A DNA stretch of 23,324 nt from the IMG/VR virus record IMGVR_UViG_3300009373_000586, positions 1-23,324 of that record, one strand, 5' to 3'. Below are positions 7,475 to 13,890 of the stretch, piece after piece. The stretch comes from a virus. The notes below the pieces were generated by a model. That model had not been told where the DNA came from, ran no database searches, and worked only from the letters and a program-made list of their open reading frames with translations. Within the stretch, counting starts at the first letter, position 1; each line of letters starts with the position of its first letter. Position numbers and translations under genes: made by a program.

Positions 7475-7653
7475 TTATCTTTTTTCTCTGCGTTTACAGC
7501 CTTAACCTGACCAAGCTGAATTGTCTTGTTCAAATCACCGCTGGTGACCTTTTCAGGACAAATCCCTTCCAGAAGAACATATCCAGGGTTTCTGAGTACT
7601 CCTGCGATATATTTCTCCTCAGCCAGGACTATACGGATAGCCTCCTTACCCAT
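7456..7653 (-). CDS. small phage head-region protein (65 aa)
   Basis: A 65-aa protein directly downstream of the major capsid gene, with AGGAGCTGATT before its ATG. It begins 'MGKEAIRIVLAEEKYIAG', has 'GYVLLEGICPEKV' in the middle, and ends in a Lys/Glu-rich tail ('AVNAEKKDKKTEGS'). No family is recognised with certainty. Small proteins in this slot are often head-completion or capsid-associated factors. Its final codons form one arm of a terminator hairpin, so coding sequence and transcription stop are overlaid. Confidence 0.6.
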   Translation of the reverse strand: MGKEAIRIVLAEEKYIAGVLRNPGYVLLEGICPEKVTSGDLNKTIQLGQVKAVNAEKKDKKTEGS

Positions 7654-7675
7654 AATCAGCTCCTGTGAAAGGCTA

Positions 7676-8623
7676 TTATGATAAGGTCGCTAAAACAGCG
7701 TGTTGCCAGTAACCGTAGCCGACGTTTCTGATGGCTTTTACACCATAGAGATGTCGGTTATTCTTGAACTCTTCCTCAGAACCCTCTGCAATGGCCTGCA
7801 TTTTAATCTTTTCTTCCTCCTGCATGATAAGAGGTTTTGCGCGGCCATCGGTCCTGAATATAGCCAGTTTGGTTGTCCAGGTCAAACGTGCATTGGCCAC
7901 TACGTTAATAGTAACCTCTGCATTCTTTAGAGGATTATCAATTGAACCGGACCCTGTATTTAGAAGGTTACTCCTAACTGCCTGGAGAGCCGCTCCCCAG
8001 AATGGCACAGGTACCATAACCAGGAATGTCCTGGCAAGCTCGTTCATCGGCTCACCCTGGTCATCCTTGAGCCCATAAAAATGCTGAACCAGCTTTAAAA
8101 TCACGTTCGCCAGTTCATTCGCTGTTGGATTGGTAGGAGTTGCAACATTAAGCTCACTGTAATCACCTGTAACCAAGTCATTCGTCTGGTTCCCGCTATC
8201 TCCTTCGCTATGATCAGTATCAAAGAAAAACTGTCCATCATAGCAAACCTGAGATTCAGCATTGATGAGTAAAGTTGACAGAAGTTTTGCCCAGTGCTCA
8301 TTCACTCTGTCTGCCAGCTCATCAATCCTGACCTGGATCTGACCAGTCTTATCACGTCTCAGATCATCCACATCAAGCTCTAACGTTGCCTCAAACTTTT
8401 TGTTCTCTATGGTGATCCCGTTCTCTCTTAGGCCCTTTGCTTGGCGGCCGCCGATCCACTCCCTTAAAGCCGGGCTAAACCCAAGCCACTTGTAAGTCTC
8501 AAATTCCTGATTGGATGGGAATAACATCGCAACTTTAGAAATCCAACTCTTTCCAAGCGAAGCCTCCAGGGTCTCATAAAAACGGCCTATTATCGCTCTA
8601 CTTGAAAGTCCTCCTAGTCCCAT
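7676..8623 (-). CDS. major capsid protein, Mu gpT family
   Basis: A 315-aa protein with GGAGGAAG ahead of its ATG. Family-typical stretches in order: 'IIGRFYETLEASLGKSW', 'YKWLGFSPALREWIGGRQ', 'ENKKFEATLELDVDDLRRD', 'ELADRVNEHWAKLLSTLLI', 'CYDGQFFFDTDHSEGDSGNQ'. These match the Mu gpT-like major head subunit, an HK97-fold shell protein, at close to full length. It is preceded by decoration protein and protease/scaffold genes, as expected. The neighbouring portal and terminase belong to lambda-type families, so the head module is a mosaic. No N-terminal delta domain is obvious, which agrees with a separate scaffold. Confidence 0.93.
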   Translation of the reverse strand: MGLGGLSSRAIIGRFYETLEASLGKSWISKVAMLFPSNQEFETYKWLGFSPALREWIGGRQAKGLRENGITIENKKFEATLELDVDDLRRDKTGQIQVRIDELADRVNEHWAKLLSTLLINAESQVCYDGQFFFDTDHSEGDSGNQTNDLVTGDYSELNVATPTNPTANELANVILKLVQHFYGLKDDQGEPMNELARTFLVMVPVPFWGAALQAVRSNLLNTGSGSIDNPLKNAEVTINVVANARLTWTTKLAIFRTDGRAKPLIMQEEEKIKMQAIAEGSEEEFKNNRHLYGVKAIRNVGYGYWQHAVLATLS

Positions 8624-8649
8624 TTTAATCTTCCTCCTTTCTCAATAAT

Positions 8650-9075
8650 TTATATTGACCTTAATTGTGCGCCTTCAAAATACACAACGCACTTCGTGCC
8701 GGAAATATGCCTTACGACTTTACCAATGGCGGTATTCGTATCTGCTGTTAAAGTAAAAGTATCATCATCGGAAGCATAAACTGTCTCTCCCACATCACCA
8801 ACACCAGTAACACCTGTAACATCCAGAACGATTTTGCCTCTTTCTTTTACATGTGCATTTTTATCTCCAGCACTGCCAGCAGAATTATCCACCTTTCTTG
8901 CGCAAAAGCCCAAAAAAGGATCTGCGGCAACCAAAGGCCTTGCATAACCATTTCCATCATCACCTACAACAGCGCCTTCGTAGATGATATCCGACGCAAT
9001 AACCGGCAAATCATTAAATTCATCTGCAGGTCCGGACTCGTAAGTCCTTATTGAATCTTTCGCTAAAGTAGCCAT
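8650..9075 (-). CDS. capsid decoration (cement) protein
   Basis: A 141-aa protein with AAGGAGGGTG upstream of ATG. The pattern 'NDLPVIASDIIYEGAVVGDDGNGYARPL', then 'DPFLGFCARKVDNS', 'VKERGKIVLDVTGV' and 'GDVGETVYASDDDTFTL', is typical of small all-beta decoration proteins of the DUF2190/gpD-like kind. These bind the outside of the shell after expansion and stabilise it against internal DNA pressure. It lies between protease/scaffold and major capsid genes, the usual position for this class. No signal or membrane segment is seen. Confidence 0.82.
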   Translation of the reverse strand: MATLAKDSIRTYESGPADEFNDLPVIASDIIYEGAVVGDDGNGYARPLVAADPFLGFCARKVDNSAGSAGDKNAHVKERGKIVLDVTGVTGVGDVGETVYASDDDTFTLTADTNTAIGKVVRHISGTKCVVYFEGAQLRSI

Positions 9076-9099
9076 TTATTTTCACCCTCCTTTTGATTT

Positions 9100-9564
9100 T
9101 TACTTATTCATAATCCTAACTGCACCTCTTTCCTCAGCCTTCCTGAAAGCAATGTACGCAGATTCAGAAGTAAACTCCTCTGCCAGCTTAGGATCTCTTC
9201 TCCATTCTTCCTTATACTTATCTTCCCCTGATAAACTGGATAGATCTCTCTCACTATTAGGATCATCACCAGGGCCAGTAGATTTTGGAGCATTTTTCTG
9301 TAGATCCTCAATGCGCTTATCCTTAAACTTACTGATTGCATCTTCTACTGAAGCACCATCTGCAATCAGCTCGCTTGCCAGATCCTCCACGCCCTCAAAA
9401 GCTTTGGCTTTTTCCTGGATAGCAAGAATTCTTTTACGCTCCTGCTTTACTCCAGCCTCTATGCCTTCTTTAGAACCAATCTCCTTGCCTTCTTTTAAAA
9501 TGGCATCCACTAAATCAGACCTGTCGGTCTTTAGACTTTCCACTGTTAGTTCGCTTAGTTCCAT
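9100..9564 (-). CDS. scaffold protein from internal in-frame start
   Basis: Inside the protease gene an ATG (9562-9564, in the same frame) is preceded by GAGGAGGTGA (9582-9573), a near-perfect ribosome site with suitable spacing. The nested product has 154 aa, starts 'MELSELTVESLKTDRSDLV', is highly charged and helical, and ends '..ERGAVRIMNK'. This mirrors lambda C/Nu3, where the scaffold is made from an internal start within the protease gene so that it is in excess. The ribosome site is seen directly; that it is used is inferred. Confidence 0.78.
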   Translation of the reverse strand: MELSELTVESLKTDRSDLVDAILKEGKEIGSKEGIEAGVKQERKRILAIQEKAKAFEGVEDLASELIADGASVEDAISKFKDKRIEDLQKNAPKSTGPGDDPNSERDLSSLSGEDKYKEEWRRDPKLAEEFTSESAYIAFRKAEERGAVRIMNK

Positions 9565-10563
9565 TTCTTTTTTCACCTCCTCTCCAGTTTCTATTACCTC
9601 AATATCAAGATTTATTTCATCGCCCTTATCTTTAAAAGCATTAGCCTGGGTATTTTCATCAGCTCCTAAAGCACAAAAAGAAACTTCTCGCAAAATAGAT
9701 TTTCTGAAAATTGTGCCAGGGCCTTTGAGCTTATATCCATTAACTTCAGCTTCTTGACCATCGCTAATTCGCTCTATCACTACGGGCGGAATATAAATAG
9801 AGGCCTGCCAGGGAAATCCCTCATCAGCAAGTTCAAGTGCCTCTCTGCCATCTTCTGTTCTTTCTGAGAAAATGCCCTCTGCTACGATTCCCCTCTTTGC
9901 ATCTATAGTGATATCTTCAGTCCATCCAATAATTCTATTGGAATTGTGGTCTCTTAATGCCGGCTTTTTCCTGCGGCCAATGGAAATGCCATTTAAATCT
10001 ATAGCGAAATTACCCCAGAACCAGTGATTGAGCATAACCCTGCCGCTATGAGCAACCATGCTGAATTTCCGTTTTTTCTTACCATCGCCTTCTTTAAGTT
10101 CTGCTATTTCAACAGGGACATCTTCCTCTCTAAACCTTAAGGCAAGATTAGGTATGCTTTCAGATTGTTTTTCCTGGCCAGGGCCAGGCCTTTCTTCTCT
10201 TCTCATTTGACCTCCACATTCAGGACATTTAAGGTCCTTACAATGTTTCTCTGAAGACATCTTATAGCCACATTTAATACACTCACAATTATACTTTTCT
10301 ACAAGTGATTTCTTATCACCACCGGATGCAGGTTCAAACCTGATGTATTTATGGTTATGCTTCTTAAGCCAATCTTTCGCTTCTTTTACAGTAAATTTTT
10401 TAGCATCAAACCGGATTGCCTGAAGCTCACTTTTTCTTGGCGGGCTTTTCTTAATGCCAAAAATAGCATGAATACCTTTGCCAAACTTATCATTCTGACG
10501 TCTGAATTCATCATACTGTTTTGGATCTTTTAATCTCGCTGAATGCTCTGTAGGGTACGGCAT
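9100..10563 (-). CDS. prohead protease with C-terminal scaffold domain
   Basis: A 487-aa multidomain protein. Residues 1-80 ('MPYPTEHSARLKDPKQYDEF' to 'AKDWLKKHNHKYIRFEPA') match the N-terminal segment often found on phage head proteases. Residues 90-125 form a zinc ribbon (C-x-C-x2-C, later C-x5-C-x2-C) ending 'RPGPGQ'. The protease follows, with candidate catalytic His in 'PALRDHNSNRIIG' and Ser in 'GFPWQASIYI'. The last third is charged and helical (scaffold-like), with 'GVKQERKRILAIQEKAKAF' in its coiled core. In related phages the enzyme cleaves the scaffold and itself before DNA packaging. An internal start at 9564 can release the scaffold part separately. GAGGAGGAG precedes the ATG. 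Confidence 0.85.
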   Translation of the reverse strand: MPYPTEHSARLKDPKQYDEFRRQNDKFGKGIHAIFGIKKSPPRKSELQAIRFDAKKFTVKEAKDWLKKHNHKYIRFEPASGGDKKSLVEKYNCECIKCGYKMSSEKHCKDLKCPECGGQMRREERPGPGQEKQSESIPNLALRFREEDVPVEIAELKEGDGKKKRKFSMVAHSGRVMLNHWFWGNFAIDLNGISIGRRKKPALRDHNSNRIIGWTEDITIDAKRGIVAEGIFSERTEDGREALELADEGFPWQASIYIPPVVIERISDGQEAEVNGYKLKGPGTIFRKSILREVSFCALGADENTQANAFKDKGDEINLDIEVIETGEEVKKEMELSELTVESLKTDRSDLVDAILKEGKEIGSKEGIEAGVKQERKRILAIQEKAKAFEGVEDLASELIADGASVEDAISKFKDKRIEDLQKNAPKSTGPGDDPNSERDLSSLSGEDKYKEEWRRDPKLAEEFTSESAYIAFRKAEERGAVRIMNK

Positions 10564-10566
10564 GAT

Positions 10567-12132
10567 TTACTCCTCCTCTTTTTCAAATGGATTATCTTTT
10601 TTAGATGACGACACTTTAGGAAGCCCGAGATCCTCTCTTTTCTTCTCTTCCCTTGCTCTCTGTTCCAAAGTCTCTTCCCAGTCTTTTCCCTGCCCCGCCA
10701 CCTCATCAGCCAAACTTGAAATATTACTCTCAACAGCCTCCTTGGCAGCCTTAACCTCCTTAAGAGGATCAACCCAGGGCCATCCAGGAGCTATCCACCG
10801 GGCCCTGACCCAATCAAGACGCCTCTCATAAAAATTTTCTACTGGTAACTCATCCTTGAGATAAGCTTCTTCTAAAATCATCTCCCATGTTGGCTGGCAA
10901 AGCCGTCTTGATAACCACTCCTGCCGGCAGCGGAAATATCTGCGCGCTTCCAATAAAGCAGCACGCGCACTCGAATAGTTTGTTTTGCTAAAATCCTTCG
11001 CAACTAATTCATATGGAAGGCCCAAAGCAGCTCCGATTGCCCGCAAAATTCGATCTACAAACGGCTCAAATGTTCCGCCAGGCCTTTCCGGTTTAAAACT
11101 TGAGACCTTTTCCCCAGGGGCCAGATAATCAATCATGCCCGGTTCTAACCTTTCAATTCGTTGCCCCTGCTCTGTCGTTTTATTAGCACTATTATAGGCA
11201 GCTGAATATGGATCACTCTTCTCTATAAAAAGTGCAAAACAAGCGGAAATCCTGGCAGCCACAAGCTCTGCCTCAAGATAATCTGCCAGGTCCTTAAACA
11301 TTGCCATCACCGGCGCAAAAAAAGGTGCTCCTCTCGTTTGCCCAGGCCTTAAAACCCAGTAAAGATGTAAAACATTCGGTCTTCTAAGTTTGTTTTTCGC
11401 AGGGATTCTCATAAATTTATCTGCATTTGGAGTCCTTAATCTAAGTGTTGAATCTCCTGGGTGTGATTTTCTAATCCAATAAGCAACCGGTTCTCCTCTT
11501 TTCCCAATCTCAACGCCACTTCTGATTGATTTATTATTCCGTTTATCCATCGGTGTCTGTAATCTATCTGCCTCAACCACCTCCATGGCTAGCATATAAG
11601 GTCTGTTTTTATCTTCTAACATCAAAGGTAAAAGAATAACTTCCCCATTTTCTAAGATTTGCCTATCTACCAGTTGCTGTATCTCGTAAAAATCCATCCG
11701 CTCAGTTGAATCAGCAAATGATATCCATTTCTGCCAGACACGTTCTGCTTTTTTCTGAAATTCTTCTGCTATCTCATCACCAATGCCTAGACTATCTCTG
11801 TCTATCCTGCTTTGAGGCTTGATGCCAGTCCCCACAACATTTGTAACTATGGTACCTGTAATTCCGGAAGCATGAGCGTCATTACGATTAAGATCCCGGC
11901 TCCTTTCCCTGAGATCCTCTAGCTCAGGCAATAGGTCCTCATCGGGTGAACCACCACCAGGCAGCCATGAATCTCTCAATCTATTCCTTTCTGCACCTCT
12001 GTAGGATTTAAACGCATACTGCGCAGCATAACGGTACATGCGCCTGCGGTAAGAAATGCGAGGTGAAAAGATACCAAAGAAATCATCCATCTTTTCTGAA
12101 AAAGTCTTTTTCTTTTTAGAGACTTCTCTCAT
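10567..12132 (-). CDS. portal protein, lambda GpB family
   Basis: A 521-aa protein, full length for the family. Conserved parts include 'YRGAERNRLRDSWLPGGGSP', 'DLRERSRDLNRNDAHASGI', 'TNVVGTGIKPQSRI', 'PNVLHLYWVLRPGQTRGAP', 'GTFEPFVDRILRAIGAALGL' and 'FSKTNYSSARAALLEARRYF'. Twelve copies form the ring at one head vertex through which DNA is packaged and ejected. The ATG overlaps the stop of the gpW-like gene (ATGA), so the two are translationally coupled. The charged C-terminal tail ('REEKKREDLGLPKVSSSKKD') is typical. The match to this family is unambiguous. Confidence 0.95.
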   Translation of the reverse strand: MREVSKKKKTFSEKMDDFFGIFSPRISYRRRMYRYAAQYAFKSYRGAERNRLRDSWLPGGGSPDEDLLPELEDLRERSRDLNRNDAHASGITGTIVTNVVGTGIKPQSRIDRDSLGIGDEIAEEFQKKAERVWQKWISFADSTERMDFYEIQQLVDRQILENGEVILLPLMLEDKNRPYMLAMEVVEADRLQTPMDKRNNKSIRSGVEIGKRGEPVAYWIRKSHPGDSTLRLRTPNADKFMRIPAKNKLRRPNVLHLYWVLRPGQTRGAPFFAPVMAMFKDLADYLEAELVAARISACFALFIEKSDPYSAAYNSANKTTEQGQRIERLEPGMIDYLAPGEKVSSFKPERPGGTFEPFVDRILRAIGAALGLPYELVAKDFSKTNYSSARAALLEARRYFRCRQEWLSRRLCQPTWEMILEEAYLKDELPVENFYERRLDWVRARWIAPGWPWVDPLKEVKAAKEAVESNISSLADEVAGQGKDWEETLEQRAREEKKREDLGLPKVSSSKKDNPFEKEEE

Positions 12133-12338
12133 GTAGGCCTCCTGAATGATGCAAAATTACGCGATCCTTTCTCACCTGATATCTCAGTTTGTAATTTGTC
12201 CCTAATTTGAAACAATTCAGTTAAAGATACATACTGAAGATTACGCCCACCAATGCTATAAGATGCAACACCCCCACCAGTGAGCCTTGCATCAATAGCC
12301 GTATTGACCTTGTCTAACAACTCTTGTCTTGTCGCCAT
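12129..12338 (-). CDS. gpW-like head-tail joining protein
   Basis: A 69-aa protein beginning 'MATRQELLDKVNTAIDARL', with 'SYSIGGRNLQYVSLTELFQI' and a helical end before 'GSRNFASFRRPT'. The pattern (helix, short beta hairpin, helix, basic tail) and the place just before the portal gene match lambda gpW, which binds below the portal and prevents DNA leakage. An in-frame ATG at 12368 would add MLSPFLFIFY but lies inside a terminator stem, so 12338 is preferred. No ribosome site is visible: the 13 nt before the ATG are an AT-rich continuation of the terminator T-tract. Confidence 0.82.
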   Translation of the reverse strand: MATRQELLDKVNTAIDARLTGGGVASYSIGGRNLQYVSLTELFQIRDKLQTEISGEKGSRNFASFRRPT

Positions 12339-12351
12339 ATAAAATATAAAT

Positions 12352-12391
12352 AAAAAAGGCGAAAGCATAATATTTACAAAATGCTCTCGCC
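12352..12391 (-). terminator. leader terminator in front of the head operon
   Basis: On the minus strand GGCGAGAGCAT (12391-12381) pairs with ATGCTTTCGCC (12368-12358) with one mismatch and a 12-nt loop, followed directly by six T (12357-12352). It lies about 25 nt past the predicted start of transcription from the promoter at 12422-12450, and 13 nt before the gpW-like start codon. This makes it an early terminator that must be overcome for head gene expression. Confidence 0.85.
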
Positions 12392-12421
12392 CTTAAAAAT
12401 CTATTTAAATGCTTTTGCTAA

Positions 12422-12450
12422 ACTATAGCCTATGAATTAGAACTTGTCAA
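12422..12450 (-). promoter_or_regulatory. sigma-70 promoter for the head operon
   Basis: On the minus strand TTGACA (12450-12445), a 17-bp spacer, then TATAGT (12427-12422). This is 11 of 12 consensus bases at optimal spacing, and is the best promoter match found in the window. It sits in the 141-bp gap between two intrinsic terminators, directed to the head genes. Confidence 0.88.
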
Positions 12451-12459
12451 ATAAGTCGT

Positions 12460-12474
12460 TGCTACGTTGTAGCA
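12460..12474. promoter_or_regulatory. 15-bp dyad upstream of the head promoter
   Basis: TGCTAC (12460-12465) and GTAGCA (12469-12474) form a perfect 6-bp inverted repeat with a 3-bp centre. It begins ten bases upstream of the -35 element of the head-operon promoter, a position typical for activator binding. No transcript is predicted to cross it strongly, so a protein site is more likely than an RNA hairpin. Confidence 0.45.
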
Positions 12475-12480
12475 CGAAAC

Positions 12481-12514
12481 AAAAACCCCGGTAGAAATGA
12501 ATCTACCAGGGTTT
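12481..12514 (-). terminator. intrinsic terminator after the packaging operon
   Basis: On the minus strand AAACCC-T-GGTAGA pairs with TCTACC-G-GGGTTT with a short 6-nt loop and one internal mismatch, followed by TTTTT and a T-rich stretch. It lies 22 bp after the stop of the 107-aa gene, so it closes the leftward transcript that carries methyltransferase, terminase and small genes. The A-run on the other side gives weaker activity in the plus direction too. Confidence 0.8.
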
Positions 12515-12535
12515 AATTAGAATTGAGACAGCGGA

Positions 12536-12859
12536 TTATATATTGAGAACTTTCTTAAAATATTCCACCAGCTTGGCACTGACTTCCTTTGACTTCCCAC
12601 CAATATGCCAATCTGTAATTCCCTCAACAGATAATCCTTTCTCTCCTAAATAATTCTTACCTGTCTTATAATTGTAGATTGTAAAAACCTTTCCGCTTAT
12701 CTTCCCACGCCATTCTACATCTATCTTCCATCCATCATTTATAACTTCAGGTTCACCGAATATCTTAACTAAATCTGAATATCTCGTTCCATCCGGGAAA
12801 CATCCACATAAACCTGTCCTGCTAATATCTATATCTCTATCCATAATTATTTTAGTCAT
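12536..12859 (-). CDS. conserved hypothetical phage protein (107 aa)
   Basis: A 107-aa protein with GGGAGGTAGAG ahead of the ATG. The segment order 'DGTRYSDLVKIFGEPEV', 'KIDVEWRGKISGKVFTIYN', 'KTGKNYLG' and 'ITDWHIGGKSKEVSAKLVEYF' resembles a family of unknown function found in many tailed phages, in which 'TIYNxKxGKNY' and 'WHIGG' are the conserved parts. The acidic N-terminus and compact alpha/beta layout suggest a small soluble protein. It is the last gene before the terminator, after the small zinc-ribbon genes. Function is not known; a role in modifying host processes is only a guess. Confidence 0.7.
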   Translation of the reverse strand: MTKIIMDRDIDISRTGLCGCFPDGTRYSDLVKIFGEPEVINDGWKIDVEWRGKISGKVFTIYNYKTGKNYLGEKGLSVEGITDWHIGGKSKEVSAKLVEYFKKVLNI

Positions 12860-12864
12860 GCGCT

Positions 12865-13071
12865 CTACCTCCCCGATATGATTTCAATTTTATCAGCGAT
12901 TTTTTGGGCTATTGCTCTAACCAATACCTCATCGGATAAAAAGGTTTCTCCTTCATATTCCGCTGTTCCGCCTCCTACAGATCCCACTCTATAACCTATC
13001 TCAGCCATCACTTCATCTATTGCATGGTTTGAAATAGATAGAGTCACTTTCCTTAGTTTTTTCTTTGCCAT
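12865..13071 (-). CDS. small hypothetical phage protein (68 aa)
   Basis: A 68-aa protein with an excellent ribosome site (GGGAGGTGATGTAA before ATG). It begins 'MAKKKLRKVTLSISNHAIDE', continues 'VMAEIGYRVGSVGGGTAEYE' and ends in a helix ('VLVRAIAQKIADKIEIISGR'). The basic N-terminus, Gly-rich turn and C-terminal helix do not match a family I recognise. A strong GC-rich hairpin precedes it by about 20 bases. The stop lies within the ribosome site of the next gene, so both are made together. Confidence 0.6.
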   Translation of the reverse strand: MAKKKLRKVTLSISNHAIDEVMAEIGYRVGSVGGGTAEYEGETFLSDEVLVRAIAQKIADKIEIISGR

Positions 13072-13092
13072 TTACATCACCTCCCTCTACCT

Positions 13093-13122
13093 GAGACCGG
13101 CCTGAATAACCAGGCCGGTCTC
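13093..13122. other. 12-bp perfect GC-rich hairpin between genes
   Basis: GAGACCGGCCTG (13093-13104) and CAGGCCGGTCTC (13111-13122) form a perfect 12-bp stem with a 6-nt loop. There is no T-run on either side, so it is not a standard terminator. It ends 22 nt upstream of the start codon of the 68-aa gene. It may stabilise or mark a processing point in the mRNA, or be a protein binding site. Confidence 0.75.
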
Positions 13123-13138
13123 GCTGATTAACAGCTCG

Positions 13139-13492
13139 TCAGTCAGGATTTTGAGAAGCAGGGCGTCCGCCCTTTTTCCCCCAGCCAGACTTCCACCTTG
13201 TAACTGCTCCCTGGATTACCTGGGAAATAGTCTCCTCAGTTGCATCCGGAGACAGGACCTTCATGAGTTCCTCTTTATTGAGAATCCTGAAGTTTTTAAT
13301 ACCCCTCTCCTTTGCCTGAAGCATCAGATCGCTACGGCTCTGACCTTTCTTTTCTACTCTTGCTTCCTGGTCAGTCTTGACTTTTTCTTTCACCGCCTCT
13401 TTCACCTTGGCAGCTTTGCTTTTCTTCTTTTTGCCTTTGCCATAGTGTTTCTCATACAACCCATGCAGTTCCTTTTTGTCTTTCTTTGTCAC
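13139..13492 (-). CDS. Lys-rich protein with Rho_N/SAP-like motif
   Basis: A 117-aa highly basic protein starting at GTG, preceded by GGGGGTGATATAA. The first half is Lys-rich ('HYGKGKKKKSKAAKVKEAVK') and probably disordered. The middle holds 'SDLMLQAKERGIKNFRILN' followed by 'KEELMKVLS', which has the helix-extended loop-helix spacing of Rho N-terminal or SAP-like nucleic-acid motifs. A tail with 'SGWGKKGGRPASQNPD' follows. It is likely to bind DNA or RNA. It lies between two small zinc-binding or unknown genes downstream of the large terminase. Its function in the phage cycle is unknown. Confidence 0.65.
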   Translation of the reverse strand: MTKKDKKELHGLYEKHYGKGKKKKSKAAKVKEAVKEKVKTDQEARVEKKGQSRSDLMLQAKERGIKNFRILNKEELMKVLSPDATEETISQVIQGAVTRWKSGWGKKGGRPASQNPD

Positions 13493-13497
13493 TTATA

Positions 13498-13632
13498 TCA
13501 CCCCCTCTTTGTCATCGTTATCTCACCACTTCCATTAGTCAAACATGTTGCGCAAAACCAATCGTTAGCAAGCCGTACCATCCAGTAAATAGACTTCACT
13601 TTGCCACACATCACACAGCGTTTTCTCTTCAC
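13498..13632 (-). CDS. small C-x2-C zinc-ribbon protein (44 aa)
   Basis: A short frame starting at GTG, with AGGAGGGGGTGAT just ahead of it, one of the strongest ribosome sites here. The product has C-x2-C near the start ('RCVMCGKVKSIYWMVRLA') and a second C-x2-C ('WFCATCLTNG'), spaced as in a single zinc ribbon, and no other domain. An upstream in-frame ATG at 13659 would add nine residues but would include the ribosome site. The following gene starts six bases after this stop. It fills an otherwise empty 215-bp gap, and the paired Cys motifs make chance unlikely. Confidence 0.7.
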   Translation of the reverse strand: MKRKRCVMCGKVKSIYWMVRLANDWFCATCLTNGSGEITMTKRG

Positions 13633-13707
13633 TTTTTTATCACCCCCTCCTCTTTTCATCTTACATAGGGAGGGTGCCGTATCTTCCTCGCATTGTCAAG
13701 GCGTTTG

Positions 13708-13890
13708 TCATCTTTCTTTCTCGTGATTATTAGCCTCAATTCCTTTAAATCTATATCGGCATTTCCGGCAATAATAATACCGGATCTTAGGTCTCGTAGA
13801 ATAACATTTAACATTTTTACTTTTGCACCTGGGGCATTTTACAGGGAAAAACGTAATGCCATAATCTATTGAAGGCCTGTCTTTTTTCAT
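13708..13890 (-). CDS. small zinc-ribbon protein (60 aa)
   Basis: A 60-aa protein whose ATG overlaps the large-terminase stop (ATGA). Two C-x2-C knuckles are clear: 'VKCPRCKSKNVKCYS' and 'YYYCRKCRYRFKGIE'. Their spacing and the aromatic residues before the second pair are as in zinc-ribbon domains of small phage regulators and transposon proteins. The basic surface suggests nucleic-acid binding. Coupling with the terminase makes it part of the packaging operon; whether it acts in packaging or in late transcription (as Ogr/Delta zinc proteins do in P2) cannot be decided. Confidence 0.72.
   Translation of the reverse strand: MKKDRPSIDYGITFFPVKCPRCKSKNVKCYSTRPKIRYYYCRKCRYRFKGIEANNHEKER

Noticed and set aside
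9152-9757. 201-aa plus-strand reading frame
   Set aside because: Antisense shadow of the scaffold region; Ser/Leu-rich composition follows from the opposite-strand codons.
13151-13668. Plus-strand frames opposite the Lys-rich and small zinc-ribbon genes
   Set aside because: No ribosome sites, and Leu/Phe-rich composition typical of antisense of Lys-rich genes.
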